A DNA stretch of 64,000 nt from positions 62,001 to 126,000 of the forward strand of contig JARLHQ010000017.1 in the NCBI GenBank assembly GCA_031292175.1. The letters are read 5' to 3'. The translations under genes and the position numbers were made by a program. The notes beneath the pieces are model-generated. The model saw only the letters and a list, made by a program, of their open reading frames with translations. It was not told the DNA's origin and did not search any database. Positions within the stretch are counted from its first letter, which is position 1; every line of letters begins with the position of its first letter. Shown here in pieces: positions 1 to 7,398 of this stretch. This DNA is from Humidesulfovibrio sp. GTDB lineage: Bacteria > Desulfobacterota > Desulfovibrionia > Desulfovibrionales > Desulfovibrionaceae.

Positions 1-207
1 CAGGTCCGGAAGGGCTTCGATGGCCGCGCGGCTGAGCACGGCCTTGTTGGTGAAGAGCACCTGCGCGCCCCGCGCGCGCTCCAAGAGCTGGCCGGGCGCG
101 GTGCGGTCGTAGAGATGCAGCTCGCCCTGGCTGGCGATGGCCTCCCAGGAAACATCCTGGCCCATGGTGAACGCGTCGAGCACCACGATGCGCGGTTTGT
201 CTGTCAT
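1..207 (-). CDS. D-2-hydroxyacid dehydrogenase (glycerate dehydrogenase type), N-terminal part
   Basis: The first 69 codons of a gene that runs off the left edge of the window. The translation opens MTDKPRIVVLDAFTMGQDVS and continues through YDRTAPGQLLERARGAQVLFTNKAVLS. This matches the start of the substrate/cofactor-flanking domain of hydroxypyruvate reductase/glycerate dehydrogenases, where a VLD-F-T opening and a TNK motif are typical. A strong AAGGAGG ribosome binding site precedes the ATG. The NAD-binding Rossmann domain and catalytic Arg/Glu/His lie outside the window, so substrate cannot be decided. Family assignment is from the N-terminal pattern only. Confidence 0.75.
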   Translation of the reverse strand, partial: MTDKPRIVVLDAFTMGQDVSWEAIASQGELHLYDRTAPGQLLERARGAQVLFTNKAVLSRAAIEALPDL

Positions 208-303
208 GTGCGCCTCCTTGGCGGAATCCTGCATGCGAATGGTAGCGCGCCAGCCGCCTGGCTGGCAAGGGCCCTCCCCCTCTCCTCAAGGCCGGAAACC
301 CCC

Positions 304-332
304 TTGACATTTCCGGGCGATCGCGTGAAATA
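304..332 (+). promoter_or_regulatory. Putative sigma-70 promoter for the 47-residue membrane protein
   Basis: A perfect TTGACA at 304-309 is followed, about 16-17 bases on, by TGAAAT/GAAATA (326-332). The start codon is about 50 bases downstream. Both boxes lie in the gap between the divergent dehydrogenase start and the small ORF. The -10 match is only partial. Confidence 0.45.
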
Positions 333-382
333 GAGGCGCTTCGGCTTGCACAAGCCGGAAAGAAAACCTGGAGGATTGATCC

Positions 383-526
383 ATGCTCGGCGAACTTTTG
401 AAAGATATGGCCACCAGCAGCAGTCAGGGAACCGTCGGCGTTTCCCTTATCTTCATCTACTTGGCCTGGATCATCACCGTGGCCTTCATCCGCATCCACC
501 AGGGCAAGAAGGAAGGCCACCACTAG
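383..526 (+). CDS. Small single-span membrane protein, 47 aa
   Basis: A 47-residue ORF starting MLGELLKDMATSSSQGTVGV, with one hydrophobic stretch of about 20 residues (VSLIFIYLAWIITVAFI). It ends in a basic and histidine-containing tail (RIHQGKKEGHH). It has a good GGAGG ribosome binding site (about 370-374), its own promoter-like element and an intrinsic terminator immediately after it, so it looks like a monocistronic gene. The shape resembles small subunits or regulators of membrane complexes, but I do not recognise a named family. Function unknown. Confidence 0.65.
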   Translation: MLGELLKDMATSSSQGTVGVSLIFIYLAWIITVAFIRIHQGKKEGHH

Positions 527-575
527 GCCGTCACGCCGGAGTCCGCTCCGGCCCGCCCACCGTTAAGATGGCTGT

Positions 576-611
576 CCGGGTCGCCGCGCGCGACCCGGGC
601 GGTCTTTTTTT
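576..611 (+). terminator. Intrinsic terminator after the small membrane protein gene
   Basis: Perfect 8-bp stem CCGGGTCG (576-583) with CGACCCGG (591-598), followed by a run of seven T on the plus strand (605-611). Confidence 0.8.
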
Positions 612-640
612 GTTCCCCGCCTCCCTTGCGCCACAACACA

Positions 641-673
641 AAAAAAAGCCCGGAATCGCTTCCGGGCTTTTTT
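641..673. terminator. Bidirectional terminator between small gene and trmH
   Basis: AAGCCCGGAA and TTCCGGGCTT form a 10-bp stem around a short loop, flanked by an A-run on the left and a T-run on the right, so it works for both strands. It lies just past the trmH stop codon on the minus strand. A near copy of the same hairpin core follows the secreted-protein gene at about 20123-20153. Confidence 0.8.
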
Positions 674-712
674 CTCGCACACCGCGCCGCTGGGCGCGGC
701 GGCCTGCCAGGG

Positions 713-1303
713 CTACCTGTCGCTCCAGTCGAGCTCCAGGGCCTCCAGGTCCGCGGGCGGGAGGGCCGGGGTGTCCAGAAGCCCGGCGCGCCGGCGCTGG
801 GAAAACATCTCGTAGAGGATGACCGCCGCGGCCACGGACACGTTCAGGCTCTGCACCATGCCCTGCATGGGGATGTAAAGCTCTTCGGTCACCTGGTCGA
901 TGAGTTCGGGTGAGGCCCCGCGGTGCTCGTTGCTCAGGATCACCGCCGTGGGCTTGGTGAAGTCGAAGTCGAACAACGGCTTGGCCGTGGGCGAAAAGCC
1001 GGTGCGGATGACCTGGACGCCCGCCTTCGCAAAGCCCCCCAGCATGTCCGGGGCGGAGGAGTGCTCCGTGCGCTCCACCCATTTCTTGGCCGAGGCCGAG
1101 GACTTGGTGCCCAGCTCCGGCCACTTCTCGCTGGTGTAGTAGAGGTGCACGCGGAACAGGCCGAAAGCGTCGCAACTGCGCAGGATTGCAGAGACGTTGT
1201 GCGGGTCCCAGATGTTGTCCATGACCAGGGTGACGTCCGTCTGGCGGCGGGAGAGCACGCCGTGGATGCGCGCAGTGCGTTCGGGTGTGATGAAGCCTCG
1301 CAT
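713..1303 (-). CDS. trmH: tRNA (Gm18) 2'-O-methyltransferase family protein (TrmH/SpoU)
   Basis: 196 residues. SPOUT-fold methyltransferase that in the TrmH family uses S-adenosylmethionine to methylate the ribose of G18 in the tRNA D-loop. The three SpoU motifs are present in order: DPHNVSAILRSCDAFG (motif 1, with the conserved Asn and Arg), ILSNEHRGAS (motif 2) and PMQGMVQSLNVSVAAAVILYE (motif 3). The N-terminus MRGFITPERTARIHGVLSRRQ resembles the short TrmH extension rather than the long RNA-binding domain of RlmB. The reading frame stays open further upstream but that stretch has no homology, so the ATG at 1303 is chosen. Substrate specificity is inferred from family resemblance. Confidence 0.85.
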   Translation of the reverse strand: MRGFITPERTARIHGVLSRRQTDVTLVMDNIWDPHNVSAILRSCDAFGLFRVHLYYTSEKWPELGTKSSASAKKWVERTEHSSAPDMLGGFAKAGVQVIRTGFSPTAKPLFDFDFTKPTAVILSNEHRGASPELIDQVTEELYIPMQGMVQSLNVSVAAAVILYEMFSQRRRAGLLDTPALPPADLEALELDWSDR

Positions 1304-1370
1304 GGGCGGCCTTCTACCCGACACGGCCGCCCGGCGCAACCCCGGCGCCAGGAAGGGCCTTTTTCCCCGG

Positions 1371-1407
1371 TTGACTTTTTTTCTCGTTGCGCGAATAAAC
1401 TTTATAT
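1371..1407 (+). promoter_or_regulatory. Putative promoter of the chemotaxis-like cassette
   Basis: TTGACT (1371-1376) is followed at 17 bases by AATAAA (1394-1399), with a further A/T-rich TTATAT at 1402-1407. The segment is AT-rich compared with its surroundings and lies about 30-65 bases before the response regulator start. Exact -10 assignment is uncertain. Confidence 0.45.
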
Positions 1408-1438
1408 CAAGTAGTTTGTCCGCAGCCGGAGGAAATGT

Positions 1439-1834
1439 ATGCGCGCACTTGTCGCCGAGGATGAATTTCTGGGTCGGAAGGTGCTCACGGTCTTTCTGCA
1501 CACGCTGTTCGAGGTGGATGTGGTCGTCAACGGCGCCGAGGCCCTGGAGGCCTTCAAGCTCGCCCACGGCGAGGGACGCCCCTACGATCTGCTGCTCATG
1601 GACATCATGATGCCGGAGATGGACGGAATCGAGGCCCTGCGGCGGATACGCGCGTACGAGCAGAGCCTGCCCGGACGTCCCAACGTGAAGGTGCTCATGA
1701 CCACAGCCCTCGACGACCCGAAGACCGTGATCCGCTCCTTCCACGACGGCGAGGCCTCGGGCTACATCGTGAAGCCCGTGAGCAAGGACAAGCTTTTCGA
1801 GGAACTGAAGAAACTCGGCTTCGTCGTGGCCTGA
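1439..1834 (+). CDS. CheY-like single-domain response regulator
   Basis: 131 residues, a complete receiver domain with no output domain. It shows the acidic pair near the N-terminus (VAEDE), the phospho-acceptor Asp in LLLMDIMMPEMDG (about residue 57), the conserved Thr in MTTALDD and the Lys in GYIVKPVSKDKLFE. RBS GGAGG lies 7 bases before the ATG. It is the first gene of a cassette with an HPt protein and a CheA-like kinase, so it is the likely phosphate acceptor. Whether it acts on a flagellar motor or another target cannot be told; no methyl-accepting receptor, CheR or CheB is nearby. Confidence 0.9.
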   Translation: MRALVAEDEFLGRKVLTVFLHTLFEVDVVVNGAEALEAFKLAHGEGRPYDLLLMDIMMPEMDGIEALRRIRAYEQSLPGRPNVKVLMTTALDDPKTVIRSFHDGEASGYIVKPVSKDKLFEELKKLGFVVA

Positions 1835-1856
1835 GGCCGCGAATAAGGAATCCCCA

Positions 1857-2588
1857 TTGAGCGACGCCCTGTCCGAGGAATTCTTCGCCGAAGTCGGCGA
1901 CAAGTACTACCCTCAGGTGCTGGAAGGCCTGGAGCGCCTCAGTTCGGGCGATGTGGCCGGAGGCATTGAAATCCTGGCCCGCCCCCTGCACACCATCAAG
2001 GGCGTCACCGGGTTCATGCCCGGGTTCGAGGCCGCGAGCGCCTTCACCCACAAGGTGGAAAGCTTCCTCAAGAAGCTCCAGGCCGGAACCCTGGAGCACA
2101 GCGCGGACAACATCTCCCTGGCCGCGCACGGCGTGAATTCCGTCTTCGCCGTCATCGAGCAGATACGCGACCAGGGCGCGCCCGACCAGGCGGAGATCGA
2201 CGCCGTGTGCGAGGTGCTCGCCGCCGCCGCGGGCGAAGGGCAGAAAGCCGCGCAGGCCAGCTCCGACCACTGCGTCGCCGTGGAGCAGGAGCCGGGCGCC
2301 ACGGTGCTGCGCCTGAGCAACCCGCGCATCCACCTGAAATCCCAGTCCGACGAGATCGTGGGGGCCATCCTGGCCCTGCCGCAAACCGCACCGGTGGTCT
2401 TAGACGTCAGCGCCGTGAAGAGCTTTGGCTCCAGCGTGTGGGAGGACGTGGCCGCCCTGGCCGACATGTGGACCATCGGCGTGCGCGGGCTGGGCGGCGC
2501 CTGCCGCGAGAATTTCTACGCCTGGGACTTCGACGCGGCCATCCGCCCCCTGTCCGGCTGTGAACTGCCCGACGGGAGCGTCCAGTGA
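1857..2588 (+). CDS. HPt phosphotransfer protein with C-terminal STAS-like domain
   Basis: 243 residues starting at TTG (1857), preceded by an AAGGAA ribosome binding site. The N-terminal ~110 residues form an HPt four-helix bundle pattern with the canonical phospho-acceptor motif HTIKG (His45). The C-terminal part (about 140-235: VLDVSAVKSFGSSVWEDVAAL and so on) has the strand-Ser-helix pattern of STAS domains. The gene overlaps the following CheA-like kinase by 4 bases (GTGA), implying translational coupling. Because that kinase has no usable His in its own P1 region, this protein probably supplies the phosphorylation site in trans. The HPt call is firm; the STAS call is by pattern. Confidence 0.75.
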   Translation: MSDALSEEFFAEVGDKYYPQVLEGLERLSSGDVAGGIEILARPLHTIKGVTGFMPGFEAASAFTHKVESFLKKLQAGTLEHSADNISLAAHGVNSVFAVIEQIRDQGAPDQAEIDAVCEVLAAAAGEGQKAAQASSDHCVAVEQEPGATVLRLSNPRIHLKSQSDEIVGAILALPQTAPVVLDVSAVKSFGSSVWEDVAALADMWTIGVRGLGGACRENFYAWDFDAAIRPLSGCELPDGSVQ

Positions 2589-4246
2589 GGGACCACATCC
2601 GCCAATGCATCGCCCCCCTGGAGGAGAAGATCCTCGAGCTGGAGAACGGACGGCCCACGGGCAACGACGTGTCCCACGTGCTGGAGGCCCTGGGCCTTTC
2701 GCACCTCAAGCTGGCCTCGACCCAGGTCATCTCGCTTCTGGACATGCTGGCCGACGGCATCACCCCGGTCAACGAGCCCATCGTCACCGCGCTCCTGCGC
2801 CTGTGCGAGGCGCACAAGAAATTTCTCTACGCCCTGGCGGGCGTGCTCGACCAGCCGAGGGCCGCCACTGCGCCACCGAGGCTTGAAGCCCCCGGCGCGG
2901 CCCAGGCCGACGACGCGGCGCCGCCCGCCACAACGCCCGAGCCGTCGATCATGCCGGAGACCATGCCGCCGACCATGCCGATGGCAGGCCAGGCCGGCGC
3001 GGAGCCTCCCGCCGAGGACGCCGAAAAGCACGCCGAAAAAGCGCTGGCCGCCAGCAAACAGAGCATCACCAGCATCCGCGTGCCCACGGAGCGCCTGGAC
3101 AGCCTGATCGAGCTGGTGGGCAAGCTCATGGTGACCTTCGCCGTGCTCTCGCAGAGCGGCATGCGCGGGGCCACCCTTTCCGCCTCCACCCTGGCGGAGC
3201 TGGACACGGTCATCACCGGCCTGCAGACCCAGGTGGACGCCATCCGGCTGGTGCCGCTCAAGCAGATCTTCCTGCCCATGAACCGGCTGGTGCAGAGCCT
3301 TTCCCAGAAGATGCAGAAGAAGGTGCGCTTCACCATCACGGGCGACGAGCTGGCCCTGGACAAGACCATCGTGGAGTGTCTGAACGAGCCCCTGGTGCAC
3401 CTGCTGCGCAACGCCCTGGACCACGGCTTGGAGACGCCGGAGGAACGCGTGGCGGCGGGCAAGGACGAGACCGGCGCCGTGAATCTCACGGCCTTCCGCA
3501 AGGGCGACACGGCCTTTGTCGAGGTCTCCGACGACGGCCGGGGGCTGAATGCCGGGAAGATCCTGAAGAAGGCCCAGGAGCGCGGCCTGGTGGAGCCCGG
3601 CCAGGAGCTCTCCGAGCAGGAGATCATCCAGTTCATCCTCTCCTCGGGCTTCTCCACGGCGGAGAAGGTCACCGACGTCTCCGGCCGGGGCGTGGGCATG
3701 GACGCCGTGGCCAACGCCGTGCGCACAGCGCTGAGCGGCGACATCGCCATCGAGAACCTGAAAGGCGGCGGCTCGCGCTTCACGCTGTCCATCCCGCTCT
3801 CGCGTTCGGTGAACGAGGGCATCGTGGACGCCCTGGTCTGCCGCGTGGGACAAGAGACGCTCATCGTGCCCTCGCGCGACGTGCTGGAGATCTACGCCCC
3901 CCAGGCCGAGGATCTGGTGGCCCTGCCCGACGGCAGCGAAACCGTGAGCGTGCGCGGCCAGATCTTCCATCTGCTGCGCCTGTGCCGCCACCTGGGCCTG
4001 GACGACACCTGCCGGGGCATCGAGCGCGGGCTCATCATCACCGTGCGCATGGGCGAACTCAAAGCGGCCATCCTGGTGGACGAGGTGCTGCGCCAGCAGC
4101 AGGTGGTGGTCACGGGCTTCACCGTGCCCGTGCAGGAGATTTACACCCTGCCCATCCTGGGCTTCGGCATGATGGGCGAAAGCGACGCGCTCGTGCTGGA
4201 CATTGAGAAGCTGCTGGTCGAACTGACCACCCCCGCCCAAGCTTGA
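2585..4246 (+). CDS. CheA-like histidine kinase with degenerate P1 domain
   Basis: 553 residues, GTG start overlapping the HPt gene. Recognisable order: an N-terminal helical region (1-95) resembling P1; a Pro/Ala/Met-rich linker (95-155); P3 dimerisation helices (about 160-235, SIRVPTERLDSLIELVGKL); the HATPase with N box HLLRNALDHGLE (272-283), G1 box DDGRGLNAG (316-324) and G2 box GRGVGMD (367-373); and a CheW-like P5 domain (about 410-545). In P1 the position of the HxxKG motif reads SHVLEALG, so the Lys-Gly is missing. Autophosphorylation of the adjacent HPt protein in trans is therefore inferred. P2 is not obvious. Confidence 0.88.
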   Translation: MRDHIRQCIAPLEEKILELENGRPTGNDVSHVLEALGLSHLKLASTQVISLLDMLADGITPVNEPIVTALLRLCEAHKKFLYALAGVLDQPRAATAPPRLEAPGAAQADDAAPPATTPEPSIMPETMPPTMPMAGQAGAEPPAEDAEKHAEKALAASKQSITSIRVPTERLDSLIELVGKLMVTFAVLSQSGMRGATLSASTLAELDTVITGLQTQVDAIRLVPLKQIFLPMNRLVQSLSQKMQKKVRFTITGDELALDKTIVECLNEPLVHLLRNALDHGLETPEERVAAGKDETGAVNLTAFRKGDTAFVEVSDDGRGLNAGKILKKAQERGLVEPGQELSEQEIIQFILSSGFSTAEKVTDVSGRGVGMDAVANAVRTALSGDIAIENLKGGGSRFTLSIPLSRSVNEGIVDALVCRVGQETLIVPSRDVLEIYAPQAEDLVALPDGSETVSVRGQIFHLLRLCRHLGLDDTCRGIERGLIITVRMGELKAAILVDEVLRQQQVVVTGFTVPVQEIYTLPILGFGMMGESDALVLDIEKLLVELTTPAQA

Positions 4247-4278
4247 CACCCCTTCTCCGACCGACTAACCAGCTCTTT

Positions 4279-4441
4279 GTCCGGTGCCCCGCTCTTCACG
4301 CGGGGTGAAGAGGGAATCCCGTGTAACTCGGGAGCGGACCCGCCGCCGTGAGCCCCGCGAACGATCGGCCCCCAAGCGCGCCACTGGGAGAAACCTCCTG
4401 GGAAGGCCGGGGCCGATGGGGTGAGTCGGAAGACCTGCCGG
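4279..4441 (+). promoter_or_regulatory. Cobalamin (AdoCbl) riboswitch
   Basis: The leader before cbiK carries the conserved blocks of the cobalamin aptamer in order: GGTGCCCCGCTCTTC, AAGAGGGAATCCCGTG, GCGGACCCGCCGCCGTGAG, GCCACTGGGAGAAA, CCTGGGAAGGCC, and GATGGGGTGAGTCGGAAGACCTGCC (B12 box region). In the known family, binding of adenosylcobalamin represses the downstream genes. Here an intrinsic terminator at 4515-4553 supplies a transcriptional expression platform. It would shut off cobalt insertion and B12/precursor transport when the cofactor is plentiful. Confidence 0.93.
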
Positions 4442-4514
4442 ATTCTGTGTCATGGCTTCTCGTCGGCAACGAGGGCTTTTGTCCGACGGGACTATTGAAG
4501 GGGACGAATTCGGG

Positions 4515-4553
4515 AATCCCTTTCCGCATTGGCGTGCGGGAAGGGATTTTTTT
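4515..4553 (+). terminator. Riboswitch-controlled intrinsic terminator
   Basis: AATCCCTT (4515-4522) pairs perfectly with AAGGGATT (4541-4548), extended by a TCCGCA/TGCGGG inner stem, and is followed by T7. It lies between the cobalamin aptamer and the cbiK start, where an OFF-switch terminator is expected. Confidence 0.85.
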
Positions 4554-4593
4554 ATTGTCCTCCACCCCACGCCCTCCACTCCTGGAGGTCTCT

Positions 4594-5496
4594 ATGCGTC
4601 AAACCGCCGCGTCCGCGCTTCTGCGCGCCGTGCTCGCGCTTACCCTCTGCCTGGCGCTGGCCCTGCCCGCGCTCGCGGGCGAGGGTGAGGGCGGAAAGCA
4701 CGCCGCGTCCAAGCACGGCATCCTGCTGGTGGCCTTCGGCACCAGCGTGCCCGAGGCCGTCACCGCCATCGACTCGCTCAAACGGCAGGCCGAGGCCGCC
4801 TTCCCCGGCGTTCCCGTGCGCCTGGCCTATTCGTCCAGCATCATCCGCCACAAGATCGCGGCCGAGGGCACCATCAAGAGCTCCCCGGCCCAGGCCCTGG
4901 CCGACATGGCCGCCGAGGGCTTCACCCATGTGACGGTGCAGTCCCTGCAGACCATCCCCGGCCGCGAGTTCGAGGACGTCAGGGCCACTGCCGAGGCCTT
5001 CCAGGCCATGCCCAAGGGCATCCGGCAGGTCAGCGTCGGCCGTCCCCTGCTCTTTCTCCCCAAGGACATCGACGCAGCGGCGGCGGCCATCCTGCCCACC
5101 CTGCCCGCGCACAAAAAGGGCGAAGCCGTGGTGCTCATGGGGCATGGCACCGAGCATCCGGCCAACGCGGCCTATGCCGCGCTCCAGCTGGCCCTGTGGA
5201 AGCAGGACCCCAGCGTGTTTGTGGCCACGGTGGAAAGCACCCCCAGTCTGGACGACCTCATACCGGTCCTGAAGCGGCAGGGCGTGCGCACCGCGTATCT
5301 CGTGCCCTTCATGAGCGTGGCGGGCGACCACGCCCACAACGACATGGCCGGGGCCGAGCACGGCTCCTGGGCCAACAAGCTCAAAGCCGCGGGCATCACG
5401 CCCAAACCCGTGCTGGTGGGCCTGGGCAGCCGCCCGGCCGTGGCCCAGCTCTGGATCGACCACCTGAAGGACGCGGACAAGGAACTGGGCCTGTAG
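4594..5496 (+). CDS. cbiK: Periplasmic sirohydrochlorin cobaltochelatase (CbiK type)
   Basis: 300 residues. CbiK inserts Co2+ (or Fe2+) into sirohydrochlorin. The ATG follows a GGAGG site; an upstream-extended frame runs through the riboswitch and is discarded. Residues 1-28 form a signal peptide ending ALPALA|GEG, so this is the exported form known from Desulfovibrio. The mature protein starts with HGILLVAFGTS, typical of the family. Metal-binding histidines are in LMGHGTEHP (His184) and VAGDHAHND (His246/248). It leads an operon with an ABC transporter and CobI, and is controlled by the riboswitch. A periplasmic chelatase next to a cobalamin/iron-type importer suggests a tetrapyrrole or metal uptake role rather than only de novo synthesis. 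Confidence 0.93.
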   Translation: MRQTAASALLRAVLALTLCLALALPALAGEGEGGKHAASKHGILLVAFGTSVPEAVTAIDSLKRQAEAAFPGVPVRLAYSSSIIRHKIAAEGTIKSSPAQALADMAAEGFTHVTVQSLQTIPGREFEDVRATAEAFQAMPKGIRQVSVGRPLLFLPKDIDAAAAAILPTLPAHKKGEAVVLMGHGTEHPANAAYAALQLALWKQDPSVFVATVESTPSLDDLIPVLKRQGVRTAYLVPFMSVAGDHAHNDMAGAEHGSWANKLKAAGITPKPVLVGLGSRPAVAQLWIDHLKDADKELGL

Positions 5497-5497
5497 C

Positions 5498-6604
5498 ATG
5501 GCGGCACAGGCCAGGACAGAGCACGACGCCGGGCGTGAAAAGGGACGGGCCGCCGGCGCCGCAACCCTGGCGCTCGCGGTCCTGGCCTGCGCCCTGCTGG
5601 CCTCCGTGGTGCTGGCCTGCGGCCTGGGCAGCTTTCCCGCCACGCCGGGCGAAACCCTGCGCGCGCTGTTGCAGGCCGCCGGCTTGCATGCGGGCGCGCC
5701 CGTGGACCCGAGCCTCGCCGTGGTCGTCGTGGACATCCGCCTGGCGCGCGTGGTGCTGGCCGGAATCACCGGGGCCTCGCTGGCCATTGCCGGGGCGGCC
5801 TTCCAGGGGGTGCTGCGGAACCCGCTGGCCGACGCCTTCACCCTGGGCGTTTCCGGCGGCGCGGCCTTCGGGGCCTCGCTGGCCATCCTGAGCGGCATCG
5901 CCGGAGGCGCGGCCCTGGCGGGCGACGCCCGCGCCCTGCCCGCCTGCGCGCTCGCGGGGGCCCTGGCCGCCCTGGCGCTGGTGCTGGGCCTTTCCCGCGC
6001 CGGGGGCGGGCCGCTCTCCAACCTGCGGCGCGAGACCCTCGTGCTGGCGGGCATCGTGGTGTCCACCTTTCTCTCCGCGCTCATCTCGCTCCTAAAGAGC
6101 CTGGACGAGGAAAGCGTGTCCAGCATCGTCTTCTGGATCATGGGCAGCTTCCAGGGCCGGGGCTTCGAGCACGCGGCGCTGGCCTGGCCGTATATGCTGC
6201 TGGGCGCGGGGATCGTGTTCTGGCGCGCGGGAGAGCTCGACGTGCTCTCCCTGGGCGAAACCCAGGCGCGCATGCTGGGCCTCGACGCCGGGCGCTCGCG
6301 GCTGTGGCTGCTGTTCGGCGCGAGCCTGCTCTCCGGCGCGGCCGTGGCGGTCAGCGGGGTCATCGGCTTCGTGGGCCTGGTGGTGCCGCATCTGGTGCGC
6401 CTGGCGCTGGGCGCGGGACACCGCAGGCTGCTCCCGGCCTCGGCGCTTCTGGGCGCGCTTTTGCTCATCTGGTCCGATGTCCTGGCGCGCAGTGTGCTGC
6501 CGCGCGGGGCCGAACTGCCCGTGGGCGTGGTCACGGCGCTCGTGGGCGGACCGTTCTTCTGTCTGCTGCTGGCGCGCAGAGGATCAGGCGGAGGCCGCGC
6601 ATGA
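5498..6604 (+). CDS. BtuC/FecCD-type ABC transporter permease
   Basis: 368 residues, starting 1 base after the cbiK stop. Polytopic membrane protein with about ten hydrophobic segments. It has the FecCD landmarks: RLARVVLAGITGASLAIAGAAFQGVLRNPLADAFTLGVSGGAAFGA in the N-terminal half and SGVIGFVGLVVPHLVRLALGAGHRRLLPASALLGA in the C-terminal half, the latter near the coupling helix that contacts the ATPase. The first ~20 residues are hydrophilic and extend before TM1. It should form the membrane channel for a cobalamin, corrinoid or iron-chelate importer with the two following genes; which substrate is not decidable from sequence. Confidence 0.92.
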   Translation: MAAQARTEHDAGREKGRAAGAATLALAVLACALLASVVLACGLGSFPATPGETLRALLQAAGLHAGAPVDPSLAVVVVDIRLARVVLAGITGASLAIAGAAFQGVLRNPLADAFTLGVSGGAAFGASLAILSGIAGGAALAGDARALPACALAGALAALALVLGLSRAGGGPLSNLRRETLVLAGIVVSTFLSALISLLKSLDEESVSSIVFWIMGSFQGRGFEHAALAWPYMLLGAGIVFWRAGELDVLSLGETQARMLGLDAGRSRLWLLFGASLLSGAAVAVSGVIGFVGLVVPHLVRLALGAGHRRLLPASALLGALLLIWSDVLARSVLPRGAELPVGVVTALVGGPFFCLLLARRGSGGGRA

Positions 6605-7398
6605 TCCGCGCGCAGGGCCTCAGCTGCGGCTACGGCGGCCGCGCGGTGCTCCACGATGTGGACCTGCGCCTTGGCCCCGGCGAGTTCGCGGCCCTGCTGG
6701 GGCCGAACGGCTCCGGCAAGACCACCCTGCTTTTGGCCCTGGCCGGACTGCTGCCCGCCTTGCGCGGCGGCGTCGAGCTTTCCGGCCGCGCGGTCTCCGG
6801 GCTTCCGGCGCGCGAACGCGCCCGGCTGGTCTCCTGCGTGCCCCAGGGCGCCACGCCGCCGCCGGGCTACAGCGTGCGTGAGCTGGTGCGCATGGGCCGT
6901 TTCGCCAGCTCCGACTTCTGGGGCGGCTATGGCCCGCGGGACGAGGCAGCGGCCGAGGCAGCGCTGGCCGACGCCCGCTGCCTGGATCTGGCCGAGCGCC
7001 AAGCCTCCGAGCTTTCCGGGGGAGAATTTCAGCGCGTGCTGCTGGCCCGCGCCCTGTGCCAGGGCCGGGGCGCGCTGCTGCTCGACGAGGCCACCTCGGC
7101 CCTTGACCTGGCCCGGCGCGTGGAGGCCTTCGACCTCCTGGCCGCGCAGAACCGCCTGGGCAGCACCGTGTTCACGGCCGTGCACGACCTGAACCTGGCC
7201 GCGCTCTATTGCCCGCGCCTGATTTTTCTGAAACAGGGACGCGTCGCCCTCGACGGCCCGACCGCCGAGATTTTCACCGAAGCGAATCTGAAGGACATCT
7301 ATGAGACCGATATCCGCGTGGCCCCGCACCCCGTCACCGGCGCGCCGCAGGCGCATCTGGTGCCTGGCGCTGGGGCTGCTGCTCCTCTTCTCGGCTAA
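6601..7398 (+). CDS. ABC transporter ATP-binding protein (BtuD/FecE type)
   Basis: 265 residues. The ATG overlaps the permease stop by 4 bases (ATGA). Walker A is GPNGSGKTT (about 37-45), the signature is ELSGGEFQRVLLARAL, Walker B is ALLLDEATSALD, and the H-loop is AVHDLN. The C-terminal part matches the short BtuD/FecE subgroup (VRVAPHPVTGAP...). It energises uptake through the adjacent permease. The 3' end overlaps the next gene by 98 bases in another frame, so the last ~32 residues share DNA with the signal peptide of the binding protein. Confidence 0.93.
   Translation: MIRAQGLSCGYGGRAVLHDVDLRLGPGEFAALLGPNGSGKTTLLLALAGLLPALRGGVELSGRAVSGLPARERARLVSCVPQGATPPPGYSVRELVRMGRFASSDFWGGYGPRDEAAAEAALADARCLDLAERQASELSGGEFQRVLLARALCQGRGALLLDEATSALDLARRVEAFDLLAAQNRLGSTVFTAVHDLNLAALYCPRLIFLKQGRVALDGPTAEIFTEANLKDIYETDIRVAPHPVTGAPQAHLVPGAGAAAPLLG

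Noticed and set aside
2516-4249. 577-codon minus-strand frame opposite the CheA-like kinase
   Set aside because: His/Gln/Gly-rich shadow with no domain; the plus strand holds complete kinase boxes.
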